Positions 8,468 through 17,228 of a stretch of DNA of 64,000 bases are shown here, piece by piece; within the stretch, counting starts at the first letter, position 1, and each line of letters begins with the position of its first letter. This stretch comes from Variovorax sp. PMC12 (GTDB lineage Bacteria; Pseudomonadota; Gammaproteobacteria; Burkholderiales; Burkholderiaceae_C): the NCBI RefSeq assembly GCF_003019815.1, contig NZ_CP027773.1, positions 507,001 through 571,000 of the forward strand, written 5' to 3'. The translations under genes were made by a program, and so were the position numbers. The notes beneath the pieces were generated by a model. The model was not told the DNA's origin. It saw only the letters and a program-made list of their open reading frames with translations, and searched no databases.

Positions 8468-9448
8468 ATGAGCTTTCGCGCATTCGCGCTGCTGGCGCTC
8501 GCCGCCGCGGCCACCCTGGTGCAGCCGGCTGCGGCCAGCGCCGAGCCATACCCCTCGCGCCCCGTCACGCTGGTCGTGCCGCAGGCGGCCGGCGGCACCA
8601 ACGACATCGTCGGGCGGCTCGTGGGCCAGAAGGTCGGCGAAGTGATGAACAACGCCAGCGTGGTGGTCGACAACCGGCCCGGCGCAGGCGGCAACATCGG
8701 CACGCAGCTGGTGGCCAAGGGGCCGAAGGACGGCTACACCCTGCTCATGACGATCAGCAGCAGCCAGGCCATCAACCCGGCGCTGTACAAGAACACCGGC
8801 TTCGACCCGGTCAAAGACTTCAAGCCCGTCGGGCTGATCGGCGCGGTGCCCAACGTGCTGCTGGTCAACCCGTCGTTTCCGGCAAAGAACTTCGCCGAGT
8901 TCCTGAAGCTCGCCCGGCAGAAGGGCGCCAACTACCAGTACGCCTCGGCCGGCAACGGCACGCTCAACCACCTGCTCGGCGAAATGCTCAACAGCATGGC
9001 CGGCATCTCGCTGCAGCACGTGCCGTACAAGGGCGTGGCGCCCGCGCTCAACGACGTGCTGGGCGGGCAACTGCCGATCGTGTTCGCGAGCCTGCCTTCG
9101 GCGCTCTCGCACATCAAGGCCGGCAAGCTGCGCGCGCTGGCCGTGAGCGCCGACAAGCGCTCGCCGGTGCTGCCCGACGTGCCCACCATCGCCGAGGCCG
9201 TGCCCGGCTACAACGGCACGCTGTGGATCGGCCTGTTCGCGCCCGCCGGCGTTCCGGCCGACGTGCTCGCGACATTGCAGGACGCCACGCGCAAGGCGCT
9301 GGCCTCGAAGGACCTGCGCGACAAGCTGGACCAGCAGGGCGTGGAGATCGCGCCCGACACCTCCCCCGAACAGTTCGCGAAGCTGCTGCAGGACGACCTC
9401 GCCAAGTGGGCGCGCATCGTCAAGGCATCCGGCGCCGCGGTCGATTGA
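8468..9448 (+). CDS. Bug/TctC-family periplasmic tripartite-tricarboxylate receptor
   Basis: The 326-residue protein starts with a Sec signal peptide (hydrophobic stretch LLALAAAATLVQPAAASA, about residues 7-24). The Bug family pattern follows: YPSRPVTLVVPQAAGGTNDIVGR, VVVDNRPGAGGNIGT and PDVPTIAEAVPGY. Bug proteins bind carboxylated solutes in the periplasm and hand them to TctAB-type permeases or act in sensing. No tctAB lies nearby. The ATG at 8468 is preferred because GGAGA is 9 bp upstream; 8453 is an alternative. It begins the operon 8468-13502. Confidence 0.88.
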   Translation: MSFRAFALLALAAAATLVQPAAASAEPYPSRPVTLVVPQAAGGTNDIVGRLVGQKVGEVMNNASVVVDNRPGAGGNIGTQLVAKGPKDGYTLLMTISSSQAINPALYKNTGFDPVKDFKPVGLIGAVPNVLLVNPSFPAKNFAEFLKLARQKGANYQYASAGNGTLNHLLGEMLNSMAGISLQHVPYKGVAPALNDVLGGQLPIVFASLPSALSHIKAGKLRALAVSADKRSPVLPDVPTIAEAVPGYNGTLWIGLFAPAGVPADVLATLQDATRKALASKDLRDKLDQQGVEIAPDTSPEQFAKLLQDDLAKWARIVKASGAAVD

Positions 9449-9475
9449 ACCGAAGCATCGAAGCAACCCCCACCC

Positions 9476-10372
9476 ATGAGCGAGCAAAACTCCCCGAACC
9501 CCCGCCTGATCGACGACGACGCCCTGGCAAAGCTGCAGGCCTGGCAGGGCCGCAGCGAAACGCTGGCCGACGACATCACCGCCGCGCCCGTGCGCGCGCT
9601 GTCCGCCACCCTCGACCGCGACGATGCCGCGCCCGCGGCCGGCACGCGCCTGCCCGAGCTGTGGCACTGGCTCTACTTCCTGCCGCACCACCGCCAGTCG
9701 GAAATCGGCGAGGACGGCCACGCCCGGCGCGGCGGCTTCCTGCCGCCGGTGCCGCTGCCGCGCCGCATGTGGGCCGGCGGCCGGCTCCATTGGGAGGCTG
9801 GCAATCCGCTGCGGGTCGGCGACAACGTTGAGCGCACCTCGACCATCGCGTCGGTCACGCACAAGGCGGGCCGTACTGGCGAGCTGGTGTTCGTGCTGGT
9901 GCGCCACGAGGTGCGCAACGAGCGCGGCCTGGCGCTGACCGAGGAGCACGACATCGTCTACCGCGCCGCCGCGCAGCCCGGCGAATCGGGCCCGCCACCC
10001 ACGCCGGCGCCTAAGGACGCCGCCTTCAGCCGCGACATCGCGCCCGACGACGTGCTGCTGTTCCGCTACTCGGCGCTGACCTTCAACGGCCACCGCATCC
10101 ACTACGACCGGCGCTACGTGACGCAGGTCGAGGGCTACCCCGGCCTGATCGTGCACGGCCCGCTGATCGCGACGCTGCTGGTCGACCTGCTGCGCCGCAA
10201 CGTGCCGGACGCGCAGCTCGCGCGTTTCGAGTTCCGCGCGGTCCGCCCGACCTTCGATACCGCGCCGTTCCGCGTGCACGGCAAGCCGGGTGCGGACGGC
10301 AAGACATTCAGCCTCTGGGGCGAAGACGCCGACGGCTGGCTCACGATGCAGGCCACGGCCGTGCTGGGCTGA
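9476..10372 (+). CDS. MaoC-like / FAS1-like enoyl-CoA hydratase, probably C5-dicarboxyl-CoA hydratase
   Basis: This 298-residue protein resembles the mesaconyl/itaconyl-CoA hydratase group (3-methylfumaryl-CoA hydratase-like, double hot-dog fold). The N-terminal half contains PELWHWLYFLPHHRQSEIG and RRGGFLPPVPLPRRMWAGG. The C-terminal half contains LLFRYSALTFNGHRIHYDRRYVT (about residues 200-222), the MaoC-type active-site region, and GLIVHGPLIATLL. With the adjacent CoA-transferase and CitE-like lyase it would hydrate itaconyl-CoA (or mesaconyl-CoA) to citramalyl-CoA. The family is seen in sequence; the exact substrate is inferred from context. Confidence 0.78.
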   Translation: MSEQNSPNPRLIDDDALAKLQAWQGRSETLADDITAAPVRALSATLDRDDAAPAAGTRLPELWHWLYFLPHHRQSEIGEDGHARRGGFLPPVPLPRRMWAGGRLHWEAGNPLRVGDNVERTSTIASVTHKAGRTGELVFVLVRHEVRNERGLALTEEHDIVYRAAAQPGESGPPPTPAPKDAAFSRDIAPDDVLLFRYSALTFNGHRIHYDRRYVTQVEGYPGLIVHGPLIATLLVDLLRRNVPDAQLARFEFRAVRPTFDTAPFRVHGKPGADGKTFSLWGEDADGWLTMQATAVLG

Positions 10373-10389
10373 AGAGGGAGGACGAACAC

Positions 10390-11571
10390 ATGACCCGACC
10401 ACTGGACGGCATCACCGTCGTTTCTCTCGAACATGCCATTGCCGCGCCGTTCTGCACCCGGCAGCTGGCCGACCTCGGCGCGCGCGTCATCAAGGTGGAG
10501 CGGCCCGGCGCCGGCGACTTCGCGCGGGCCTACGACGAGCGCGTGGGCGGCGAGGCCTCGCACTTCGTGTGGGTCAACCGCTCGAAGGAGAGCATCACGC
10601 TTGACCTCAAGCAGCCCGCCGCGCTCGAGGTGCTGCGGCAGCTGCTGGCCGAAGCCGACGTGCTGGTGCAGAACCTCGCGCCCGGCGCGGCGCAGCGCAT
10701 GGGGCTCGGCGCACAGGCGCTGCAGGCGGAGCATCCGAGGCTCATCGTGTGCGACATCTCGGGCTACGGCGATGACGGCCCGTACCGCGACAAGAAGGCC
10801 TACGACCTGCTGATCCAGAGCGAGGCCGGCTTCCTGTCTGTCACGGGCACGCCCGACGAGCCCTGCAAGTCGGGCAATTCCATCGCCGACATCGCGGCGG
10901 GCATGTACGCCTACACCGGCATCCTCGCGGCGCTGCTCCAGCGCGGCAAGACCGGCAAGGGCTCGCACATCGACGTGTCGATGCTGGAGTCGCTGGCCGA
11001 ATGGATGGGCTACCCGATGTACTACGCCTACGACGGCGCACCGCCGCCGCCGCGCAGCGCCGCGTCGCACGCGACCATCTATCCCTACGGTCCGTTCCCG
11101 GCGGGCGACGGCGGCACGGTGATGCTGGGCCTGCAGAACGAGCGCGAATGGCGCGTGTTCTGCGAGAAGGTGCTGCTGCAGCCGGGGCTCGCGACCGACG
11201 CGCGCTTCGACAGCAACGCACGGCGCAACGAGCACCGTGAAACCCTGCGCGCGGTGATCGTCGAGACCTTCGGCGCGCTGAGCACCGCGCAGGTGCTCGA
11301 GCGGCTCGACACCGCGCAGATCGCCAATGCGCGCATGAACGACATGGCCGGCCTCTGGGCGCATCCGCAACTGCAGGCGCGCGAGCGCTGGCGGCAGGTG
11401 GGCTCGCCGGCCGGGGACATTCCCGCGTTGCTGCCGGCCGGGCGGCAGAGCGCGTTCGACTACCGCATGGACCCGATCCCGGCGGTCGGCCAGCACACCG
11501 ACGCCATCCTGCGCGGCCTGGGGCGCAGCGACGCGGACATCGCGGCGCTGCGCGAGGCGGGGGCGGTGTGA
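10390..11571 (+). CDS. CaiB/BaiF family III CoA-transferase, probable itaconate/C5-dicarboxylate CoA-transferase
   Basis: The 393-residue enzyme opens with PLDGITVVSLEHAIAAPFCTRQLADLGARVIKVERPGAGD, the family III N-terminus. The conserved nucleotide/CoA-binding and aspartyl region includes NRSKESITLDLKQPA and YDLLIQSEAGFLSVTG, where an Asp (about residue 138) would form the acyl intermediate, and TGKGSHIDVSMLE. Such enzymes move CoA between carboxylates, here plausibly from succinyl-CoA to itaconate or mesaconate. It lies 17 bp after the hydratase, and its stop overlaps the GTG start of the lyase. Confidence 0.85.
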   Translation: MTRPLDGITVVSLEHAIAAPFCTRQLADLGARVIKVERPGAGDFARAYDERVGGEASHFVWVNRSKESITLDLKQPAALEVLRQLLAEADVLVQNLAPGAAQRMGLGAQALQAEHPRLIVCDISGYGDDGPYRDKKAYDLLIQSEAGFLSVTGTPDEPCKSGNSIADIAAGMYAYTGILAALLQRGKTGKGSHIDVSMLESLAEWMGYPMYYAYDGAPPPPRSAASHATIYPYGPFPAGDGGTVMLGLQNEREWRVFCEKVLLQPGLATDARFDSNARRNEHRETLRAVIVETFGALSTAQVLERLDTAQIANARMNDMAGLWAHPQLQARERWRQVGSPAGDIPALLPAGRQSAFDYRMDPIPAVGQHTDAILRGLGRSDADIAALREAGAV

Positions 11572-12455
11572 GCGGCAGTTCCCTCGCGTCCCTGGCTCCC
11601 CTGGGGCCCTTGGCGCTGGCGCGCGCCTTCCTCTTCGTGCCGGCCGACCGGCCCGAGCGCCATGCCCGCGCGCTGGCGACCGGCGCGGGCGGCGTGATCG
11701 TCGACCTGGAAGACGCCGTGGCGCCCGAGCGAAAGGTGGCGGCGCGCGACGGGCTCGAGGCCTCGTTTGCCGCACTGCCGGCCGCCCAGCGCGGCCGCCT
11801 GCTGGTGCGCGTGAATGCCCAGGGCACGCCGTGGCACGGCGACGACTGCGCGCAGGTCGGCAAGCTGGTGAGGCAAGGCCTGATCGCGGGCGTCGTGCTG
11901 CCCAAGGCCGAAAACGCCGAAGACCTGGCGCGGCTGGGGGAAGCCATCGGGCCTCGGGGCGTGCTGGTGCCGCTGATCGAATCGGCCGCCGGGCTCGCTT
12001 CCATCGATGAGCTCGCCGCCGCCCCGCAGGTGCTGCGCCTGGCTTTCGGCAATCTCGACTTCCAGGCCGACCTGGGCCTGGCCTGCGGAGCGGACGAAGC
12101 CGAGCTGGTTCCGGTGCGGCTGGCACTGCTGCTCGCCACGCGCCGCGCCGGGCTGCCCGCACCCATCGACGGCGTGACGCCCGACTGGCGCGACGCGCAG
12201 CGCCTCGCGGCCGACACCGCGCGCGCCCGCCGCGGCGGCTTCGGCGCCAAGCTGTGCATCCACCCCGACCAGGTCGCGCCGGTGCATGCGGCACTCGGCC
12301 CGAGCGCCGACGAACTGGCCTGGGCCCGCCGCGTGATCGAGGCGACGCGGGCATCGGGCGGCGGCGTCGTCAGCCTCGACGGCCGCATGGTCGACGCGCC
12401 CGTCGTGCGGCTCGCCGAGCGGCTGCTCGCGCTCGATGCCCCGCCACCGTCCTGA
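11568..12455 (+). CDS. CitE-like CoA lyase (HpcH/HpaI family), probable citramalyl-CoA lyase
   Basis: The 295-residue TIM-barrel protein starts at GTG, overlapping the preceding TGA (GTGA), so translation is coupled. CitE signatures are RAFLFVPADRPERHARAL, GVIVDLEDAVAPERK (about residues 43-57, metal/substrate site), RVNAQGTPWHGDD, LPKAENAEDL, PLIESAAGL and KLCIHPDQV. The family cleaves (S)-citramalyl-CoA, malyl-CoA or citryl-CoA type substrates. Beside a hydratase and CoA-transferase, cleavage of citramalyl-CoA to acetyl-CoA and pyruvate is the most likely reaction. Confidence 0.82.
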   Translation: MSGSSLASLAPLGPLALARAFLFVPADRPERHARALATGAGGVIVDLEDAVAPERKVAARDGLEASFAALPAAQRGRLLVRVNAQGTPWHGDDCAQVGKLVRQGLIAGVVLPKAENAEDLARLGEAIGPRGVLVPLIESAAGLASIDELAAAPQVLRLAFGNLDFQADLGLACGADEAELVPVRLALLLATRRAGLPAPIDGVTPDWRDAQRLAADTARARRGGFGAKLCIHPDQVAPVHAALGPSADELAWARRVIEATRASGGGVVSLDGRMVDAPVVRLAERLLALDAPPPS

Positions 12456-12491
12456 GACAGATACCTGCCCATAACCATAGGAGACAAAGAA

Positions 12492-13502
12492 GTGACAGCA
12501 ACCAAGAAGACCTGGAAATTCAAGACCCTGATCGCGGCCGCCTCGGCGGGCGCCTGCCTGCTGGCGGCGCAATCGCCCGCCTCGGCGCAGGCCGCGTGGC
12601 CCGACAAGCCCGTCACCATGGTCGTGCCGTATTCCGCCGGCGGCCCGACCGACGTGGTGGCGCGCATGCTCGCCATTCCGATGGGCAAGTCGCTCGGGCA
12701 GACGGTGATCGTGGAGAACACGGTGGGCGCGGGCGGCACGATCGCGCCGGCGCGCGTGGCCCGGGCGGCGCCCAACGGCTACACCATCCTGATCCACCAC
12801 ATGGGCATGGCCACCGCGCCCGCGCTCTACAAGAAGCTCAACTACGACCCGCTGAAGGACTTCGAATACGTCGGCCAGGTGCTGGACGTACCGATGACGC
12901 TGCTGTCGCGCAAGGACTTCCCGGCCAGCAACTACCGGGAACTGCTGGACTACGTGAAGGCGAACAAGGACAAGGTCACGCTGGCCAACGCGGGCGTGGG
13001 GGCGGTGTCGCAGTTGTGCGGGCTGCTCTTCATGAACCAGATCGGCGTGCAGCTCACCACCGTGCCCTACAAGGGGGCGGGCCCGGCGCTGAACGACCTG
13101 ATGGGCGGGCAGGTCGACCTGTTGTGCGACCAGACCACGCAGACCGCGCCTGTCATCAAGGACGGCAACCGGGTGAAGGTGTTCGGCGTGACCACGCCGA
13201 AGCGGCTGTCGAGCATGCCGAACATCCCGACGCTGGACGAGCAGGGCCTCAAGGGCTTCGACGTGCGGGTGTGGCATGGCATCTACGCGCCCAAGGGCAC
13301 GCCGCCCGCGGTGATCGAGAAGCTGAACGTCGCCTTGCGAGCCGCGCTGCAGGACGACATGGTCAAGCACCGCCTGGCCGAACTCAGCTCGGAGATCGTG
13401 CCGCTGGACAAGCAGACGCCGGAGAGCCTGCGCACGCACCTCGCGGCGGAAGTCGACAAGTGGGGCAAGGTGATCCGCGCGGCGGGCGTGCAGGCGGACT
13501 GA
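12492..13502 (+). CDS. Bug/TctC-family periplasmic receptor (second copy in operon)
   Basis: The 336-residue protein starts at GTG with AGGAGA upstream. A signal peptide (LIAAASAGACLLAAQSPASAQA) precedes WPDKPVTMVVPYSAGGPTDVVARM, VIVENTVGAGGTIAPARV and the C-terminal MPNIPTLDEQGLKGFDVRVWHGIYAPKGTP, all Bug signatures. It is diverged from the first receptor (8468), so two different ligands or affinities are likely. It ends the operon and faces the convergent cinA-like gene. Confidence 0.87.
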   Translation: MTATKKTWKFKTLIAAASAGACLLAAQSPASAQAAWPDKPVTMVVPYSAGGPTDVVARMLAIPMGKSLGQTVIVENTVGAGGTIAPARVARAAPNGYTILIHHMGMATAPALYKKLNYDPLKDFEYVGQVLDVPMTLLSRKDFPASNYRELLDYVKANKDKVTLANAGVGAVSQLCGLLFMNQIGVQLTTVPYKGAGPALNDLMGGQVDLLCDQTTQTAPVIKDGNRVKVFGVTTPKRLSSMPNIPTLDEQGLKGFDVRVWHGIYAPKGTPPAVIEKLNVALRAALQDDMVKHRLAELSSEIVPLDKQTPESLRTHLAAEVDKWGKVIRAAGVQAD

Positions 13503-13511
13503 GCCTTCGCT

Positions 13512-14051
13512 TCAGGCGGGCGGGGCTTCTTCGGGCTGCGCCCGCAGCGTCTCTTCGAACAGCGCGAGCAGCTGTCGCGCGAACAGGTCCATGTTGAGCG
13601 GCCGGTCGGTGCCGCCGTTCTCGATGGTGCGGCTCACCGCGGCCGCGCCGCCGACCACGGCGAGGCACACATGCCCCGGCGCGTCGCCGTAGGGGCTGCC
13701 CGCCGGTCCGGCGGCGCCGCTTTCGCTGATGCCCCAGCTCGTGTGGTGGCTGTCGCGCACCCGGCCGGCGACCAGGCGGGCGTAGGGCTCGGTCTCGCCG
13801 CGCATGCCGGCCATGTCTTCGGCGGTGAGGCCCAGCAGCGCCCGGCCCGCGCGCCGCGAATAAACCACCGCGCCGCCCCTGAAATACGCCGACGCGCCCG
13901 GCACGGCGAGCAGCGCGGCCGACACCAGCCCGCCGGCCGAGGATTCGACGACCGAGACGGTCTGGCCACGCGCACGCAGCAGGCCGCCCACGCGCGCGGC
14001 CAGCACCGCCAGTTGCTCCGGGGTGGAGATGGAGGAGGGCTGCGTTCTCAT
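13512..14051 (-). CDS. CinA-family nicotinamide-nucleotide amidase (C-terminal domain type)
   Basis: The 179-residue protein corresponds to the stand-alone CinA C-terminal domain (PncC-like). Visible motifs are TVSVVESSAGGLVSAALLAVPGAS (about residues 31-54), FRGGAVVYS and SWGISESGAAGPAGSPYGDAPGHVCLAV. Relatives deamidate NMN to NaMN in pyridine-nucleotide recycling; a few CinA homologues have other roles. The start at 14051 overlaps the stop of the upstream DJ-1-like gene by 4 bp (ATGA), so the pair is translationally coupled. Confidence 0.82.
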   Translation of the reverse strand: MRTQPSSISTPEQLAVLAARVGGLLRARGQTVSVVESSAGGLVSAALLAVPGASAYFRGGAVVYSRRAGRALLGLTAEDMAGMRGETEPYARLVAGRVRDSHHTSWGISESGAAGPAGSPYGDAPGHVCLAVVGGAAAVSRTIENGGTDRPLNMDLFARQLLALFEETLRAQPEEAPPA

Positions 14052-14695
14052 GGCTTGGCGAACGGGGTGCCGGGGCGCTTCACGTAGGCCGGCGCGCGTT
14101 CGTGGCTCGCCGTGCTGCCGTAGACCGTGTCGGCCGGGTAGTACTCGGCCTGCAGCTGCACCTTGGCGGCGGCTTCCTCTCCCGCGGTGTGGGCGATGAA
14201 GGCCAGCATCAGGTCGGTGCCGGCCGAAACCCCGGCGGAAGTCCAGACGTTGCCGTCCCGCACGAAGCGCTGCTCGACCACCTTCACGTCGCCCAGCGCG
14301 CGCAGTCGGTCGAGCGAACCCCAGTGCGTGGTCGCGGTCTTGCCCGACAGCAACCCGGCCGCGTGCAGCACGAAGGCGCCAGTGCACACCGACAGCAGCG
14401 CGCGGCAGGTGGGCGCCTGGTCGGCCAGGAAACGGGTCAGCACCGGGTTGTCGACCTCGCGCCGGGTGCCCATGCCGCCGGGCACCAGCAGGTAGTCCAG
14501 CGGCGGGCAGTCGGCAAAAGACACGTGCGGGTTGACCGACAGGCCCTTGGCGCAGGCCACCGGCTCGCGCTTCTCGGCCACGATCAGGCAGTTGGCGGGA
14601 CCGCCGGCCAGCTTGCTCCACATGGTGAGCATTTCCCATGGACCGACGAAATCGAGCTCTTCGACGTCGGGGAAGATGATGATCCCGAAATTCAT
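14048..14695 (-). CDS. DJ-1/PfpI superfamily protein, isonitrile-hydratase-like
   Basis: The protein has 215 residues: MNFGIIIFPDVEELDFVGPWEML at the start and the nucleophile elbow LSVCTGAFVLHAAGLLSGKTATTHW (Cys at about residue 104), as in GlxA-type amidotransferase-like domains and the Pseudomonas isonitrile hydratase. DLMLAFIAHTAGEEAA follows. The fold assignment is firm; isonitrile hydration is only one possible activity. The ATG at 14695 is chosen for its AAGGAG nine bases upstream and its match to family starts. It is coupled to the cinA-like gene. Confidence 0.8.
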   Translation of the reverse strand: MNFGIIIFPDVEELDFVGPWEMLTMWSKLAGGPANCLIVAEKREPVACAKGLSVNPHVSFADCPPLDYLLVPGGMGTRREVDNPVLTRFLADQAPTCRALLSVCTGAFVLHAAGLLSGKTATTHWGSLDRLRALGDVKVVEQRFVRDGNVWTSAGVSAGTDLMLAFIAHTAGEEAAAKVQLQAEYYPADTVYGSTASHERAPAYVKRPGTPFAKP

Positions 14696-14908
14696 ACTTT
14701 CGAACTCCTTGATATTTCCGTGGCGTTGGTGGTCATGCAAGAACTGCAGGTGCGCGGGCGATGCGAGGATAGAGTCTGCGCTGAAGCCACGCTTCGTGAC
14801 AGCTGGTTGCAAGCTTGGCTCAGTGTTTTCCTCAGAGTTCGGTGGTCCGAAACTCGCTAGAGTGAAGGCGGCCGTTCAGGCTTTTGCTACGTACATAAAG
14901 GAATTCTC

Positions 14909-15646
14909 ATGAGCAAGAAAGTTGCATATGTCACCGGGGGCATGGGGGGCATCGGAACAGCCATCTGCCAGCGTCTGCACAAGGACGGGTTCACTGTGGT
15001 CGCAGGTTGCGGCCCCACGCGCGACTACGCCAAGTGGCTCGCCGAACAGAAAGCCGAAGGCTTCGAGTTCCATGCCTCGGTCGGCAATGTCGGCGACTGG
15101 CAATCCACCGTCGAAGCCTTCTCCGCCGCCAAGGCAGCGCACGGCCCCATCGACGTGCTGGTCAACAACGCCGGCATCACGCGTGACCGCATGTTCCTCA
15201 AGATGACGCCCGAGGACTGGAGCGCGGTCATCGAAACCAACCTCAACAGCATGTTCAACGTCACCAAGCAGGTGGTGGGCGACATGGTCGAGAAGGGCTG
15301 GGGCCGCATCATCAACATCAGCTCGGTGAACGGCGCCAAGGGCCAGGCGGGCCAGACCAACTATTCGGCGGCCAAGGCCGGCATGCACGGCTTCACCATG
15401 GCGCTGGCGCAGGAACTGGCCAACAAGGGCGTGACGGTCAACACCGTGAGCCCGGGCTACATCGGCACCGACATGGTCAAGGCCATCCGCCAGGAAGTGC
15501 TCGACAAGATCGTGGCCACCATCCCGGTCAAGCGCCTGGGCGAGCCGAGCGAAATCGCCTCGATCATCTCGTGGCTCGCCACGGACGAGGGCGGCTACAG
15601 CACCGGGGCCGACTTCTCGGTCAACGGCGGCCTGCACATGCATTGA
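14909..15646 (+). CDS. phaB: Acetoacetyl-CoA reductase
   Basis: This 245-residue short-chain dehydrogenase has the NADPH-binding TGGMGGIGTAI loop (about residues 10-20), NNAGITRD, the catalytic Ser in INISSVNG, YSAAKAG with catalytic Tyr/Lys (about residues 150-156) and PGYIGTDMV. Together with its length these match PhaB, which makes (R)-3-hydroxybutyryl-CoA for PhaC. It is separated from phaCA by about 10 kb, as in some Comamonadaceae. AAAGGA precedes the ATG, and a strong terminator follows. Confidence 0.92.
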   Translation: MSKKVAYVTGGMGGIGTAICQRLHKDGFTVVAGCGPTRDYAKWLAEQKAEGFEFHASVGNVGDWQSTVEAFSAAKAAHGPIDVLVNNAGITRDRMFLKMTPEDWSAVIETNLNSMFNVTKQVVGDMVEKGWGRIINISSVNGAKGQAGQTNYSAAKAGMHGFTMALAQELANKGVTVNTVSPGYIGTDMVKAIRQEVLDKIVATIPVKRLGEPSEIASIISWLATDEGGYSTGADFSVNGGLHMH

Positions 15647-15668
15647 ACATGCTGACCGGCACCTGAAG

Positions 15669-15696
15669 AAAAAACCCGCCTCGGCGGGTTTTTTTG
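15669..15696 (+). terminator. Rho-independent terminator after phaB
   Basis: AACCCGCC and GGCGGGTT form a GC-rich stem followed directly by a run of seven T. This is a canonical intrinsic terminator 22 bp after the phaB stop, insulating it from dctA. Confidence 0.92.
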
Positions 15697-15769
15697 TTCA
15701 CGATGCGGCTTCTACGAATGGAAACCTGATCCGACGCAACCTACAGTTCCGAATCCTCCGGAGGCATCC

Positions 15770-17113
15770 ATGGAAAACACAACAAGTAAATCCGCCAAGA
15801 AGCTCCCTCTGTACCGCTCCCTCTACGTGCAGGTGATCACCGCGGTGATCATCGGCGTGCTGCTCGGCCATTTCTATCCCTCGGTCGGGGAAGCGATGAA
15901 GCCGCTGGGCGACGGCTTCATCAAGCTCATCAAGATGATCATCGCGCCGATCATCTTCTGCACGGTGGTGGTCGGCATCGCGGGCATGGAAGACATGAAG
16001 AAGGTCGGCAAGACCGGCGGCCTGGCGCTGCTGTACTTCGAGGTCGTCTCCAGCATCGCGCTGGTGGTCGGGCTGGTGCTGGTCAACGTGCTGCAGCCCG
16101 GCGCCGGCATGAACGTCGACCCGGCCACGCTCGACACCAAGTCGATCGCCTCGTACACCGGCCCCGGCAAGATGACCGGCACGGTCGACTTCATCCTGAA
16201 CATCATCCCCAACACCATCGTCGACGCGTTCGCCAAGGGCGAGATCCTGCAGGTGCTGCTGATCGCAGTGCTGTTCGGCTTCGCGCTGCACCGCTTCGGC
16301 GGGCGCGGCACGCTGGTGTTCGACGTGATCGAGAAGGGCTCGCACGTGCTCTTCGGCATCGTCAACTACATCATGAAGCTGGCGCCCATCGGCGCCTTCG
16401 GCGCGATGGCCTTCACCATCGGCAAGTACGGGCTGGGCAGCCTGTTCTCGCTGGGCAAGCTCATGGGCACCTTCTACCTGACCTGCCTGCTGTTCATCTT
16501 CGTGGTGCTGGGGCTCATCGCGCGCTTCCACGGGTTCAGCATCTGGAAGTTCATCAAGTACATCAAGGAAGAGCTGCTGATCGTGCTGGGCACGTCGTCC
16601 AGCGAATCGGTGCTGCCGCGCATGATGGAGAAGATGGAGAACCTGGGCGCCAACAAGACCTGCGTGGGCCTGGTCATTCCCACGGGGTACTCGTTCAACC
16701 TGGACGGCACGTCGATCTACCTGACGATGGCGGCGGTGTTCATCGCGCAGGCCACCAACACGCCGATGACGCTCACGCAGGAGATCACGCTGCTGGCGGT
16801 GCTGCTGCTCACATCGAAGGGGGCCGCGGGCGTCACGGGCAGCGGCTTCATCGTGCTGGCGGCCACGCTGTCGGCCGTGGGCCATGTGCCGGTGGCGGGG
16901 CTCGCGCTCATCCTGGGCATCGACCGCTTCATGTCGGAAGCCCGCGCGCTCACCAACCTGATCGGCAACGGCGTGGCCACCATCGTGGTCGCCAAGTGGA
17001 CCAACGAGCTGGACGAGAACCGGCTGCAGGCAGGGCTCAACAACGAGACCTGGGTCGAGGCGCAGGAGCCCGAGGCGCTGGACGCCGCGCGCAGCAGCAA
17101 GATGGCCGGATAG
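15770..17113 (+). CDS. dctA: C4-dicarboxylate:cation symporter
   Basis: The 447-residue inner-membrane transporter imports succinate, fumarate or malate with Na+/H+. Family signatures are LYVQVITAVIIGVLLGHFYP, GDGFIKLIKMIIAPIIFCTVVVGIAG, the serine-rich re-entrant loop LGTSSSESVLPRM (about residues 276-288), PTGYSFNLDGTSIY (about 304-317) and SKGAAGVTGSGFIVLAATL. GGAGG precedes the ATG. No dctBD-type two-component pair lies nearby. Confidence 0.95.
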   Translation: MENTTSKSAKKLPLYRSLYVQVITAVIIGVLLGHFYPSVGEAMKPLGDGFIKLIKMIIAPIIFCTVVVGIAGMEDMKKVGKTGGLALLYFEVVSSIALVVGLVLVNVLQPGAGMNVDPATLDTKSIASYTGPGKMTGTVDFILNIIPNTIVDAFAKGEILQVLLIAVLFGFALHRFGGRGTLVFDVIEKGSHVLFGIVNYIMKLAPIGAFGAMAFTIGKYGLGSLFSLGKLMGTFYLTCLLFIFVVLGLIARFHGFSIWKFIKYIKEELLIVLGTSSSESVLPRMMEKMENLGANKTCVGLVIPTGYSFNLDGTSIYLTMAAVFIAQATNTPMTLTQEITLLAVLLLTSKGAAGVTGSGFIVLAATLSAVGHVPVAGLALILGIDRFMSEARALTNLIGNGVATIVVAKWTNELDENRLQAGLNNETWVEAQEPEALDAARSSKMAG

Positions 17114-17130
17114 CCGGGGAGCAGCCCCCT

Positions 17131-17174
17131 GCAACACCAGCGGCCCGGCGGTAAAGCCGGTCCCACGGTGTTGC
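17131..17174. other. Two-tier hairpin between dctA and ybaL
   Basis: GCAACACC and GGTGTTGC pair over 8 bp (17131-17138/17167-17174) and enclose a second stem, CCGGC/GCCGG (17145-17149/17156-17160). There is no T-tract. It may attenuate read-through or stabilise the dctA mRNA; the role is unproven. Confidence 0.4.
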
Positions 17175-17228
17175 GTGAAGAGTCCTGCCAGCCTCGAAGG
17201 TTGGGCATCGTTCCTGCAAAATGGAGCG

